From: Oasisia sp. SBJ-2009
Lineage: Eukaryota > Annelida > Polychaeta > Sabellida > Siboglinidae
Direction of reading: 5' to 3'
NCBI GenBank assembly: GCA_964017155.1
Contig: OZ024855.1
Location: 2,928,491 to 2,992,490 of the forward strand
DNA length: 64,000 bases
Part shown: positions 1-34,320 of the stretch, piece by piece
How the letters are laid out: each line of letters starts with the position of its first letter
Numbering within the stretch: the stretch's first letter is position 1
The notes under the pieces: generated by a model
Databases searched by the model: none
What the model saw: only the letters and a program-made list of their open reading frames with translations
What the model was told of the DNA's origin: nothing
Position numbers and translations under genes: made by a program

Positions 1-42
1 ATACATTATTATCATAGCTGACTGTGTTCAGGTTTTTGTTAA

Positions 43-2013
43 AGGACAAACAAAGTTAACTTTTACGTGGCATACACCTAATAGAGTTAATACAAAGTAA
101 CAATTTCCACATATACTCAATTTTTTAACGCCACCAGTTTACCAGAAAAATATTTTTTAACACCCAGCCATCCAAATTCTATGCGCTACCCGATCTTAGA
201 CGAAGAATGACGTCACGACGGTGATCGAGGCGCTCTCCATGTAGATTCCCTGCATAGGGTTTGGCTGTTGTCATGAAATGGCTGCAACTCGGCAACGCGC
301 GTAACATGCTGATGACGGTAAATATAAAGTTGTCCATTATTGTTATCGCTGAAATCATCCCATCAACTGATGATACATGTCTACATCAAAGCATTTCTCC
401 TCAAACTGGACCGAGCAAAGTGCCAAACAGTACGCCCGCAAATCACCAACGTGAATCCATTGTTTCAATACTACCGGTTGTTTCAACTATTATTGCAACC
501 GTATGCTGAACATGAAGGCATAATTACTAAAGTTTACCATAGATTTAACCACAGATTTAGATATACGTCTATAAGCAGCTGCTAGATGTCACGCCAACTG
601 AACGAACTGTCGAAGACTTGAAGTTGTTGACCCTTAACAGCGTCACCGGAAGCTGACCGAGATACAGAATGCCGCGCGCTGAATGGCCAAGCCAAATTAA
701 CCCTTCACCTATGGCGGCGTCTAGACCATCATGGATTTCGTTAGAATTTTAGACTTTAACCCATTTTATCCGGAATACGATTCTAGTCGTAGTTACCCTT
801 TTTATCCGGAATACGATTCTGGTCGTAGTTTGCACTTGGCACGGCTTCCCCGCACTCTGACGTTTTGGAATCCCATTGGCTGGTTAACACCGAAAGACGT
901 CAGTATATCGGGATCACTAGGAAACCCATATTTTTCAACCAATCAGTGCCGTTCTTTGGGTATTTGCCGTCCAAAGTCGGCACCCCCAAGCCAAAGTGAA
1001 ATCAAAGATGGCGTCGAGTCGCAAAGATCGTTAAATGTTGACGTATTTCGAAGGATAACTCCATTAATTTACTTCATACTGTTGATGACAAGAAGGCAGA
1101 CACGTGGATAGCCAATATAAGATGGACGGTTATGGTATTTGATGCGATATTTGTCCGTGAAGACATACTTTGAAGCCATCGAAGTGGGATCGACCGACAA
1201 CGGCATTCATTTTCGCTCACCGCGCACCACGCCGGTTTTTTTGGCGCCAAACAAAGTTAAGATTATTTCCAACGATGGTAACTACTTCATCAATAAAGTG
1301 ACGTTGAAATGTTGACCAACGTTGTTACTTTAGAGTACTTATTTATTAGTTATAAGAAATAAGCCACAAAATTATACATCGTTGACAGAAAATATTTCAC
1401 AAATTTGCATAATTCCGCTCAGCGGCGCCACACGTTGGCGATTCAATCGACTGACATGGGGGTTATTACAAACAATTTTACATTATGAGATTATTATCCA
1501 AGATATGTGGACAAGTTGTATACCTTTGTTTTCAGCAGAGAGTAATGCATAAAATAAAGTCAACTTGCTCATTGACATGTTGTCTCCTTCTTGGCGAAAA
1601 TGTCAGGTGAAAACTAATGTGACAAACCCCAACATAGGTTTGAATTTATTGGGCATGTTTTGTCATATGCCACATAAAATATATATGATAAAACTATGAG
1701 TTTGTCAATGCGACTTGATAGTTTATTTTATCTACTTTCTAAAGGTATATCACATTTAAAAATTGATTGAGAAATAATAAAGTTATGTCCATTTTAAATG
1801 AAGGCCTGTCATTTTGTAATGCTGACAGATTGATTTGAGGAAATGATCAGGAACTGGCTGCAACTCGTCTGCACTAGCTTCAGGATAAAATGGGTTAAAG
1901 TCACATTCTGAGTAAACCGCTGACCTTAAAAAATTGAGTATTTTGAGAGAAATTGTTACTTTGTATAAACTCTATTAGGTGTATGACACGAAGCCGTAGC
2001 CTTTTTTTGTCCT
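43..2013 (-). mobile_element. Kolobok-like DNA transposon (non-autonomous), copy 1
   Basis: The element is bounded by TTAA at 39-42 and 2014-2017. Its terminal inverted repeats start AGGACAAA, and the two ends share about 85 bp in inverted form, including the stretches around CACCTAATAGAGTTAATAC and CTCAATTTTTTAACG. A minus-strand remnant near 516 reads MPSCSAYGCNNS and then stops, which resembles the start of a THAP zinc finger. Kolobok elements are known for TTAA duplications and THAP domains, so the family call is inference from these two traits. No transposase frame survives. The repeated TATCCGGAATACGATTCT at about 765-825 is a short internal duplication. The same family recurs inverted at 50574-51403. 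Confidence 0.7.
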
Positions 2014-2017
2014 TTAA

Positions 2018-2982
2018 AGGCAGTGGCTACGCGTACGTAAGCCAAACATTTAGGCCGCCAGTTTAAAGTACGGCATTTATTCTGCGCATGCGTATGCTAT
2101 TATTTTCAGTTACGTGAGCTGTATTTTTAGCAACGGTACAGCACTCGATATGTGCATGATTTCCATACGTGAGCCTTACCTTTAGTAGCTTTCAATTTCA
2201 AAAGTACGCAATATACATATATAAGCTCTACTGCCATATCTTTAGCACTCAGATCTAAAAGTAGGCATGCCTAGGTGATATTGTTTTTAGCGTGTGCATT
2301 CCGTATTTTTAGCAAACAAATCTAAAAGTATGTTTTTCCGCGCGTGCATGTTGATGTACGCACGAACGGAAGCTGTTTTGGCACTCAGTTATTTTTACAT
2401 GAGTTTTTGTGCCTTTCATTTTTTTCGCACGTTGACATATATAGCCCTATGGTACGTTGTCAGAAAATCTAACAATGTTGATAGCATCGTTCCCTCGTGT
2501 AATTCCGCCATATCGATGCAACGAGATGGACGCAACATGCGTGCGCAGAAATGAAAAACAGATGCTCGCGCATCCTCACGTATGGTTAGGCTACGTGTCT
2601 AAAGATATGGCTCACGTACGCGTAGACACTTCGTTTGTTAAAATGGCATAAAACTGCAGTACCGACAATTAATTGACTAGCCAGTACATACCTGTATATG
2701 ACTATTTCTGTGTGATAAACTATATAGACGGAGTATATAGACTATGTCAAGACTATAATATATCTATAGTACTTTAGCCGGCTAAAAATTAATAATTATA
2801 TTTAATATATATTAGTCACCTAAGGCTAAGCCAAGCCAGAGTAAGGCTAAGCATACGTACCATAGGCAAGCCCTATCCCTATCCCTAGTCTGTACTGCCC
2901 AGTCTTGGAGGCTAAGTTAGGGCATTCCACTCTATCAACACATTTAAAAACAAGTATAATTCCGCGCTACTTGAAAACTTAC
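2018..2982. other. intronic sequence, no feature recognised
   Basis: This stretch lies between the Kolobok-like element and the TTC39C exon and is presumably part of the first intron of that gene. I see scattered short TTTTTAGC and TACGTGAGC motifs but no coding exon, RNA gene or bounded repeat. Confidence 0.4.
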
Positions 2983-3134
2983 TTGTATTTCATGTATAAC
3001 TCCTCTGCTTGGGTCCATTCATTATTCAAAATCATGCGAATGCCTTGCAATGCCAGTTTTGCGTCGTCGAAATGTTGGTCGGCTATGTCACCATTCATAT
3101 CTGGAGTCTTCGTTTCTTCCGCGATTTGTGCCAT
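2983..3134 (-). CDS. TTC39C: TTC39C-like protein, first coding exon (gene continues off the left edge)
   Basis: The exon encodes about 50 residues beginning MAQIAEETKTPD. The segment FDDAKLALQGIRMILNN followed by LYMKYK closely resembles the N terminus of vertebrate TTC39C as I remember it (DAELALAGINMLLNNGF, then LFKQYRN). TTC39 proteins carry a DUF3808/Iml2-type domain with tetratricopeptide repeats. The exon ends AA|GTAAGT with the last codon split after two bases, matching a K/R/N codon at the same place in the family. The upstream in-frame ATG at 3188 would add 18 residues; I prefer the ATG at 3134 because the family starts just before the acidic segment. The rest of the gene would lie left of position 1. 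It is transcribed away from CENPO. Confidence 0.72.
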
Positions 3135-3816
3135 TGTTAGAAAATTAAACAGCTTCGTTGCAGTTTTGTTATTCAGGCATCGATGCACACATTCGACGCT
3201 AGCGCCTTGTCATTCCCCTGACACCTGCTGACAATGTTGTTTAGGTTTCTCCACCTCCTCTTCCGGTTTTGAGATACCCGTATAGACAATAGGAAACTGT
3301 ATCCGATTGGATTTCTTTTAAATTGGGCTTATGGAATATTTAGTTCAAAGTATTTATAGTTATATGTGTGTGTGCTTAGTTTCAACTGCGTTCTTATTCC
3401 ACCAGCGTGTTATAAAATTGAAAACAAATTACGCATGTTTTCTCAAGAAAATTGTGTGCAATGTTCACTTCCCAAAGTTATTACGACCTCTTTAACTTAC
3501 TTATACTGCTTATCTAAACAGCATATTTGTTTTATATGTGCCATATAATATAATGCTAGTTAATACATGGTTCTGTCAAAAAATTGTGTACTTTAACTGA
3601 AGCAAAGTAACACATGTAGTAATTTTGCATGTTCATGTATGTGAATTTTGCTTATAGTTATACACTATGTGACAACATGTCAAGCTCGTCCGTTTTGCTG
3701 CCGGTCACAATGAAATCGGCAGCTTAAAAATATACGAGTAAATAATAACAGGGATGTGATGTTACGCTTTTGGCGGCTAAAATCAGCCTAGCTAAAGAAC
3801 TACTTAAATCGACGAT
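3135..3816. promoter_or_regulatory. putative bidirectional promoter between TTC39C and CENPO
   Basis: The two start codons diverge with 682 bp between them, so 5' UTRs and the core promoters of both genes must lie here unless untranslated exons lie elsewhere. No clear TATA box or CpG-rich core is visible; the sequence is moderately AT-rich. The role is inferred only from gene order. Confidence 0.45.
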
Positions 3817-6800
3817 ATGACTTCCTTGCCGAATAAAGGTGCTGTGTATGGAGAATATAGTCAGAAGAAATCAATACATTAATTACTGTAGAGAAGACAG
3901 TTGCCTACTCCGCAATTTTTTGCTAGTACGCAAAAAAACGATGTACCTGCGCAAGTTCGCCAGGTGTCGCAACTACTAGTTTTCAATCAGGATTAATATA
4001 ACCAAAGCCAAAGGAAATTAGTCATTAGAAATAATGTTTTCAAATAAAGTATAATTATATATATAAACTGTGGTCCTAATATATATGAAATATAGGACAT
4101 CTTCCTCGACTGTCCAGTCTGTCCTACTTTTTGGCTACTACTATCACTTTTATAAACTACAAAATTACTATTTTCAAATTGCACAACATTGATAAACTTT
4201 TAAAATGCCATATTACTATAAAAAAGGAAATTGACAAATAAAATAAAACAAGGCTACAAACGTGTAGTGTTGTGTGAGTGACATATACCGGCCGGCCCGC
4301 CAGTCGAACACTCACTATATGTTGGTCTGGAAGCATGGCATCCGGAATTATTTTTAAAATCCCTGGCGTGTGAGGATGGATAGTTGCACTGACTTCATGA
4401 CATCTGGCAATCTCATAGAAGCACTGTTGACACTCAAATAATTTAAATATTTGTTGACACCGTGTGATTTGTGTCTCTCAGGAGTCCTGGAGGAGCTGGA
4501 GCGTCTGGAGCAGTGCAGTCGACTCCAGAAGGCGCCGGTCGCCCGCCACGCGGCGGACGATGAACCTGACCTTGACATGCTGAAGCAGAAAGTGGAGCAG
4601 CTGCGAAATAAACGCAACGACCTTCAGAAGAAAATCGATGACTCGAGAAAGGTCAGAGTTCAAGTTAAAATTGTCTTATGTTTTGTGCTGACGGTTTCAC
4701 AGAAAACTTTTGATGTGAAATGTTTTTTTGTGGCATCCCATGAATAATTTGTAAAATCACTGAAATATATACTGACGGGTAATTGTTTGCTTAAAGGACC
4801 AGTCCAGTTCTAAACAGTTTCCGTTGTAATTAGATTTGGGTTAGTAGTTACTAGAAATAAGTATTTTTCAAAGCAAGTGTTCATGCTGTCATGTGACAGT
4901 GTCATGTGATGTTGTAGTATGTTCGGGACGTCCTCAATGTCACTGTACAAGGTCACGAGAAGTCGACCCGATCAACCGCTACATATGCCCAGCTGGCCGC
5001 GATGAAAAAACAAAAACTTGAAGAACTGAAAAAGGCCTATAGATTCATAGGTATGTTTCAGTTTCCCTTTTGTAAATTTGAATGTTTGTATTACAGATTG
5101 TGACTGAGTACTGCTGCATGGTATTTGTACATTGTATGCATGAAAGTACTTACTCACTCAATCCTCTTTGTGCCTCCCTATATGGTATTTAAAGGAACAG
5201 AGAGCCAGTGCCAATCAACAGCCTGTATGTTGAATTTTGTGTTGATTACACTATGTCAGTTGGCAGGGTTCTATTTCCTATGTACCCGTCTGTCTTGCTG
5301 TCTCTTTGGGTGACCCCACTTGGGTGTGTTGGGCAGTCAGCTAGTAGTGGACAGTCAATACACTTGTCTTAGTAATTTCTGTCTTGATTACTGCATGAAG
5401 ATATGCATAATTTCATTATGAATAATTCTATAATATTTATGTCCACTATGACAGAACTAATGTTTGTTCATTATACGTTGAACATGTACATGCGCCCACA
5501 CATGTGTGTGTACACATATGCACAGAGCCAAACAAACACACATATTTGATATACTGCATACACACAGACATTTCACATCCAGATATCTAGTGAAAAAATA
5601 CCATCATGTTGTTCATAATCTTACCAGGAACTTCGGCTGCGATGACGAACAAGACCACGCTTCGTCTTTGTTTCGATACCTGCCACAAGGGGGCGTTTGT
5701 GGAGCCGTTCTACGTCGAACTGAGAGTCAGCCAGACGGACTATAGCTTGGTGCGACACACGCTACCCCACTTCCTGCCACTAGAGGCGCTGTGTGACAAG
5801 CTCAACGCCTCGATGGACATGCCGGAGTTCACGCACGCCGTGCACGCATACTTGGCGTGTCACATGTCACGTCGGGAGGAGTGCAGATTGACACAGGTCA
5901 GTGACATGTCAACAACACATCATATAATAATGATAACAATAACTGAAATAGCACATTTTAAGTAAATATGCTATCTCCATCGTCCTCTTGTCCCCTCCTG
6001 GGGATCCGTGTTACTTCTTTACGTGTTTCTTTGCTTTTCTTGTCAGTTCTTTCCACATCTTTCTCTTTTCTGCAACAGACACACGTCTATGGATGTTTAT
6101 GTGATTATTTCCTAATGGTAACCATGTCACATGGTGTGACATGAGTTTCAGTTGGCCGTCATCACCAAACATACTCTCACTGTCTCATACACACGTACAC
6201 ACGTACACACGTACACACGTACACACGTACACACGTACACACGTACACACATACACACGTACACATGTACACATGCACGCACATACAATAAAGCTTTAGA
6301 TAAATATGTAGTTCACAACAATACTAATAAAATAATAAATAAATAGGTAAGAAATTTGTAATAAAAATCTAATTGTCTAGAAAACAACAAATTTATGTAA
6401 TAAAATAATTATGACCGGGGTATAATAGATTACATGAATAATAAAATATTTAAAATAATAACAGCAAATAGGTATTCTTCCTACATTTAAATGAAAATGA
6501 CAATGTTCACACCAGCCCTCCCCAGGCCACCGGTCAAGATGTGTTCCCATCTCAGCCTTCGTCTTCCCCATCATTCTCTGCCTCCCTCTCCCGCTAGCCA
6601 TACTCTTTTCGGCAGTCAGTATGTTACTGTAGGTTATTTTACCTACAGTAACAATTCATAATCACTTATAATTACATTTCTGTTATTTCTTATGCAATTT
6701 CTTGGCAGTTTGCTTCACAGCGGTACTAATAATAATAATACAGTTTTTATATAGCGCTAATTCCCGCATGGCGGATCGATGCGCTGCACAAGAAAAATAC

Positions 6801-9177
6801 TAAAATTAATGTATATTAATAAATAAAAATGTAAATTATATAAATTAATATAAATCATACTAACTCGCAAATCTGTGAGCGGTACTAATGTAATATTATT
6901 TTATAATTTGAGCTGTAGGTAATTTGTATGAACAGTGTTTTATGTATATTTTTATTGGGTCAATAAACACTTCCAATTCCGATTAGTGCTTCACAGAGTT
7001 GGCGATAATTAAAGTACACAAAAACTAAATAGTAAAATATATAAAGTACATTTTTACGTGCATGAATATTGAAACTTTATAGTAATAAAAACCCAGCTTA
7101 ACGTAACCTCATTATCATCGTTGGGCTAAGCTAATCCGGGTTAAGGCTTAATCCCGGTTAAACTAACCTGACCATGGTTAAGTGTAATGTAGACGCTCGA
7201 CCTCAGAGTAAAGCTCTGTCAACTGTTATAACTGACCTAGTTTTCTTGTGTATACTTGGCCTCTGTCTTAGTTATGTGCAATATTCCACTTACCGTCTCA
7301 CTTTTTGCAGCTGAAATACAAACGCCACCTGGTGGGCAATATTGTAACAACACTTGCGTGTGACTACGTCGAGTTCACAGTTTCCCGCAACATGCATGGC
7401 TGCCCCCTGGAGGTGACCTTGGTCTACGCTGACCTCATGACTGCCTTGCCGAGCTCGGTTAATATTACAAGCAAAGGTATGTGTGTGATGAATACTTTTG
7501 TGGAGTGATGTAGCAAATAGCCTGCTGTGTGTTGTTTGATGGTATTCCAGTGTATTTGTATACAGACCAGTGTTCCAAATAGTGTGTTACATGGTTGGTT
7601 GATCTTTCAAAACCCATGCAAAATCCTCAGAATTCTAACAAATAGATTAGACTTCTATATGTGGAATAAAATGCACTTCTATTTGCATCTTTCAAAAAAC
7701 AAATTGTTCTTGGGCCCAGGGAAACGTGATGTTTTTTTCTAAGTGTTAGGGTTGTAAGTGTTAGGGTTGTAAGTGTTAGGGGTGTAAGTTACACCAGAAT
7801 ACATTCCCAAGAATAACAATGTAACCATCTGTATGCCATAACATTATTGTATGTTATATAACATATACAGTGTGTGCCATAATTGTGGCTTGTGGCAGCA
7901 ACAAGTGATACCTCAGTGGACAAATAGTTTAATTTTAGTTTTTTACTTATCTTAGTTGTCTGTTACTCCCCAGGTGGCAGCAGCAGCTTCTTCTGGGTGC
8001 CAAGTCTGTTCCCGGTGTTGGCAATCATGGCCCTGTAAATCGCACGGTCGTTCGTTGTTCTTAGTAGATCTCTTGGTGTCATTCCATTATTGATAGACTA
8101 TCAGTTAGTTTTATTCTCTGACATCCTCTTGATCTTTTCCCTTCAATCTTCCAGGTGTTACAGATGTTGTCTTTTTCTTTCTCGGGGTGTAAGTCGTGGT
8201 GTAAGTCGTGGTGTAAGTCGTGGTGTAAGTCGTGCCTGTCTTGTTCTAATTTTGATAAATATCTTTCCTTTGCTGTTGGCAATTTGCAATTCTTCATTTC
8301 TTTTCGATCCACGAAACTCTTATCGTTCTTCTTTAAAACCTCATTTCCGTTGCTTCGATGGCATGTTGTGTGTGTTCATTTAATGTCCAGGATCCCAAAC
8401 CATAAAGTTTCACTTTAGTTATATTAAAATTACTATATCTGTTGGCGATGCTGTAATTGGCGACGGTTGAAATTCAATAGTTTTGGTAAGGACTAAGGAA
8501 GACGTTTCAGTGAAAAATGCTATTGGTTCTTTGTTGTAAGGGTGTCTACAAATATACCATGTGAGGCCATGCTCATAGCACTGTTTGTTCACTTGCTTCC
8601 GAACTCCCAGATTACGATTAATTTAAAGCACATAGGTAGAGTTTTAAGAGTTAATTGTAAGTGAATAAACTGAGTAATTCACCATTCCTTGCGTTGTGCT
8701 ACAGACTCATAATACTGATACTAATAGTGAAAGGAAATGCTCATTACTTGATACAAACCTTTAAAAAATATTTCAGACTTTTGTATTGTAGAGCTACACC
8801 GAGAAAATTGTAGTGTTTGAAAGTGTGTCTTGAATTCTATTCCCTCCCTCCTTAGACCCTCAACCCTCACAGTCACTCCCCCACCCACCCCCTCAATCTA
8901 CCAACCTAACATCATGGGGACTACTCGAGCTCATGTCTTCTACATACTTGTTGAATTTGTTGAACAGTTATCTTGTTTCACTGCTTATTAAAAATTATCT
9001 CACCCATTGCAACAGGGACGTGTGTTATCCTGGTGCATGCTGGGATACAATGTGTGCTTCCTGTTTTCAGGATTGGATGGAGAACACGAAGTCATTCAGA
9101 CCTGGAAAGAATCTCTCAGCACACTTCGACTCTCCAAAGCATTTGAAGATATCCTCTCGAATCAGACTATAAATTAA
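3817..9177 (+). CDS. CENPO: centromere protein O (CENP-O), complete six-exon gene
   Basis: Exons are 3817-3838, 4482-4651, 4918-5050, 5628-5896, 7311-7476 and 9071-9177. All introns are GT-AG, phases agree throughout, and the product is 288 residues (human CENP-O about 300). CENP-O belongs to the CENP-O/P/Q/R/U module of the constitutive centromere-associated network at the kinetochore. The N-terminal half (about residues 9-105) is coiled-coil, starting GVLEELERLEQ against human GVLAHLERLETQ. It ends LEELKKAYRFIG, near human VKAILQAYHFTG. The C-terminal half (about 110-288) would be the tandem RWD region: HTLPHFLPLEAL matches human HSVPVFIPLEEI, and LVYADLMTALPSSVNIT matches LLYKDLTATLPTDVTVT. 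The seven-codon first exon rests on ATG, donor AAAG|GTGCTG and correct phase, and is the least certain part. A TAA stop follows ILSNQTIN. Confidence 0.85.
5897..7310 (+). other. CENPO intron 4 content
   Basis: The intron contains an eight-base tandem repeat ACACGTAC (about 6185-6265). It also contains a degraded dispersed-repeat piece at about 6710-6790 (TTTTTATATAGCGCTAATTC then GCGCTGCAC), which looks like the 3' part of a SINE or LINE. Nothing else is recognised. Confidence 0.5.
6185..6265. repeat. ACACGTAC octamer microsatellite
   Basis: About eight to ten tandem copies of ACACGTAC, decaying to ACACATAC and ACATGTAC at the 3' end. It lies in CENPO intron 4, and the open frame across it is an artefact. 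Confidence 0.9.
7970..8160 (-). mobile_element. decayed LINE 3' end in CENPO intron 5
   Basis: On the minus strand the sequence reads GKRSRGCQRIKLTDSL, then MEWHQE, with further recognisable residues (TGNRLG-like) after breaks. This resembles the C-terminal tail after the reverse transcriptase of RTE/CR1-type LINEs (a G-R-x-R-x-R-W-x-D motif, then an R-W-R-A-M-like segment). Stops and frame changes show it is dead. A 12-bp repeat (GTGTAAGTCGTG, four copies at about 8187-8235) lies just beyond it on its 5' side. Confidence 0.45.
8187..8235. repeat. 12-bp tandem repeat GTGTAAGTCGTG
   Basis: Four nearly perfect copies in CENPO intron 5. A separate three-copy 15-bp repeat (AAGTGTTAGGGTTGT) lies at about 7741-7785. 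Confidence 0.8.
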
Positions 9178-10283
9178 TTGTGTGAAAGTGTGGTGTTTTT
9201 ACCTAATAATGACTGTTTATCTTTACAACATATAAAATATGTTTGTGTTTGAATGTGTAAAAGCTGTTAACTTACAACGTATAAAATATGTTTTGGTTTT
9301 GATGTGTAAAAGCCATTAACTTATGACATATAAAATATGTTTTGGTTTGTATGTATAAAAACTGTTAACTTGTAATGCCAAAATGGAAACATAAAATACT
9401 GCTTAAACTCGGTATTTGTATTTATTGAAGGCCATTTCTTTGATTAGTGATTGATGTGTATCAAGTCTTGTTAAGGGATTCTGCAGCAGTTTTGCACATC
9501 AATGAACCTAGCAGAGTGAAACATGTCATACATAGAATACTTATTTAGCAATACTTATTACCAGGCACAACGGTTCAGATTGCAAATTTCACAAACAGCT
9601 TTGGAAAGCCAAAATGATTCACCTTTGTGAAAGCACCGATTATTATTTTTACATTTTCAGAAGGTTTATGCAATTTACTTGGTGCCATTGTCAAACAACA
9701 TGAAAACTGTCGCGCTAATAGTAATGACAAAGTCCCAGTTTTGTACTATAATTACTGTCTTTATTATAAGAAATAACAACACAGTGAAAGTCAGAAATCC
9801 CAGTCTGTGCGGCAATAAGTTAATGCAAAGCTTTCATTTTAACTGTTGTAATTAGTTAAAAAATACACGTCAATAAATTAATCCGCCCCGCTTGCATTGT
9901 ACGTAGCCTATGTTACACTGCTGCCGTGCCGACGTCAATAGTCTCGCTCTGGCCACACTAATAGAAACACGCCAGGTGTCGACACTGACCAACTCTAGCA
10001 GTCGTGACACCGACAACAAGACGTATATTACTGTAATGCGTAGGTCACTGTAGCCCTAAGCTCTTGCTAACGTCATTCTGAAAGTAGCCAAGCTAGTTAG
10101 ATTTTGAGCGCCAATCCACTGGGCGTCTTCACATACGCGACATCACGTCTGATGCGTCCAAATCGGGTGACGCACTTTCCGTCCATGGCGGCACCAATAC
10201 TCCATTCCCGTCCGGTTGAGAGGGGAACGAATGGTCGCCGGTGTGTGCGGTGCGACACGTCACGTCCGGCGGAAGTGACGCAG
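9178..10283. other. convergent intergenic region between CENPO and the Ig-domain gene
   Basis: The region holds the 3' UTRs of both genes, which end toward each other. A near-direct repeat (CATATAAAATATGTTTTGG and relatives) occurs three times at about 9228-9345 just after the CENPO stop. No canonical AATAAA lies close after the CENPO stop; ATAAAA variants occur, and AATAAA appears near 9872. On the minus strand an AATAAAG is present near 9770, which could serve the Ig gene. No further gene is seen. Confidence 0.5.
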
Positions 10284-32983
<22,700 letters not shown>

Positions 32984-33287
32984 GTCACCCCCGGGTGAGG
33001 CCACGTGCCCCTTTCGTACCCCGGGAGAAGAATCGCAGTGACTCGGGCGAGAGTCGGCGTGGAGGTGAAGGGAAGTGTCTGCCGGACTCGGGCCGGGGGA
33101 GCCAGGCGAGGCGGCGAGGCGGGCGAGGCTGAGCGAGGCAGGCGCGCTATATTTGGCCTCGGCTCATCTGGTGATAAACGAGCACCGAGAACTCGTGGCG
33201 TCGACCGGGGACCGTCCTTCCCTCCCGCCCTCCTATCCCACGGGCTACCGGGGAAGAGATGGAACACCTGAAATTACGCACCACGCC

Positions 33288-33347
33288 AATTTGGGTTTGC
33301 GCGCGGCGCTGGTACTACTGGTAGTGATTACTGTGATCAGTGAAGGG
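33288..33347 (+). other. signal-peptide-like hydrophobic stretch without an ATG
   Basis: The sequence LGLRAALVLLVVITVISE would suit a secreted protein, and it lies about 350 bp upstream of the lectin-like exon at 33.7 kb on the same strand. No ATG opens this frame and no good donor in phase 1 follows. It may be a decayed first exon of the second lectin, or chance. Confidence 0.2.
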
Positions 33348-33699
33348 TGGGACATCTTGTCTAGGTGACGAATTGCCACCCTTTTCCCTAATTGTCTATC
33401 TATTTTTATGTTTTAGCGAGTGTATTTTAAGTATGTTTTATGCGTTTATTTCTTAGTACGTCGTTTTATGTACATGTGCATATGTCTGTAAAGCGCCCGA
33501 GAGCAATTTATAATTTATCGGGCGCTCTATAAATAGTTTATTAATAGTAGTAGTAGTATTCCCCATGAAGTGATAAGCATCGCCACATTTGTGATCGGAT
33601 GCATTAAATTATTCCCAACCCTATCCTAAGTTCGTTAAAACAAAAAACAATTAATTATTGTTAAATGATTTTCATTTGTATGCTAGAAATGAATTTATT

Positions 33700-33832
33700 A
33701 TTATGGTTGTGGAAGGAGGCAGAGGGATAGGGAATGGGTTCTGCTATTTGTCGACCCATAAAAAAGACCCATGGTGGGCAGTCGATCTGGTACGGGAAGA
33801 GACGCTAGAGACGATCGTCGTATTCATACCCG
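33700..33832 (+). pseudogene. F-type lectin exon 2-like fragment (second lectin locus)
   Basis: The frame reads GGRGIGNGFCYLSTHKKD, then WWAVDL, then LETIVVFIP, and stops at a phase-1 donor CCCG|GTGTGT. The WWAVDL core and the phase match exon 2 of the lectin at 51631-51840 (DAWWAVDLGQQVQVGAVTI). The family's usual N-terminal part (NVA-G, then QSS-like) is missing, and no clean acceptor is visible, so the exon is probably truncated. A (GT)n/(GC)n microsatellite starts exactly at the donor. It could pair with the exon at 44183 (phase 1) across a 10-kb intron. Confidence 0.5.
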
Positions 33833-33841
33833 GTGTGTGTG

Positions 33842-33890
<49 letters not shown>

Positions 33891-33892
33891 AG
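33833..33892. repeat. (GT)n(GTGC)n microsatellite starting at a splice donor
   Basis: About 60 bp; the GT of the presumed donor is the first GT of the array. Confidence 0.9.
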
Positions 33893-33896
33893 CTAG

Positions 33897-34320
33897 CTAG
33901 TCTCGCTTAACCGACTGTCGCTCGGCTGCGTAACTTCGCCAGGAAGACAGTCTGATCACAGAATGCAGTGCTGCCACCTCGCGGAGCCTGCGTAACCGAG
34001 GCTAATCCTGCCATAATTCCTGCTTCATAAACAACTGCAAAAAAATTACATTTCTCTTTATTTTGTGTGAATTCAAATTTAATGTTGAATACTTTTACAG
34101 TATTATCTTATGAAAAGTGTATCCTTATTTTAGTATTTATTTCAAAGTTGGCCCTTGGAACCAATCAGCGTCTCTACCCTATTCTGGGATCAGTCCACCC
34201 TTAGGGCAGCATTGGCAGAGCAGTTAAGTCCCTAGCCTCGGTTACCCAGACTCCGTGAGGTGGCAGCACTTTTAAGCCCCTCAACTCCGCCTGGGACAGT
34301 ATATGCAGAGAGCGTAAAGG
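33897..34320 (-). mobile_element. MITE of the TAG(C/T)CTCG family, copy
   Basis: The segment carries TAGTCTCGCTTAACCGAC at one end, CTCCGTGAGGTGGCAGCAC near the other, and CCAATCAGCGTCTCTACCCT inside. The same landmarks appear, mostly reversed, at 43134-43711, 45886-46214 and 61508-62072. Confidence 0.6.

Noticed and set aside
731..1111. 126-residue plus-strand frame
   Set aside because: It lies within the Kolobok-like element, has a short internal repeat and no recognisable domain.
3677..3727. Alternative first exon for CENPO starting at the ATG at 3677
   Set aside because: Its only nearby donor (CCG|GTCACA) leaves phase 0, which does not fit exon 2; the ATG at 3817 fits phase and family.
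33005..33368. Arg/Gly-rich frames upstream of the Ig-gene start
   Set aside because: GC-rich promoter or 5' UTR sequence with no domain; only the hydrophobic stretch was kept, as a weak note.
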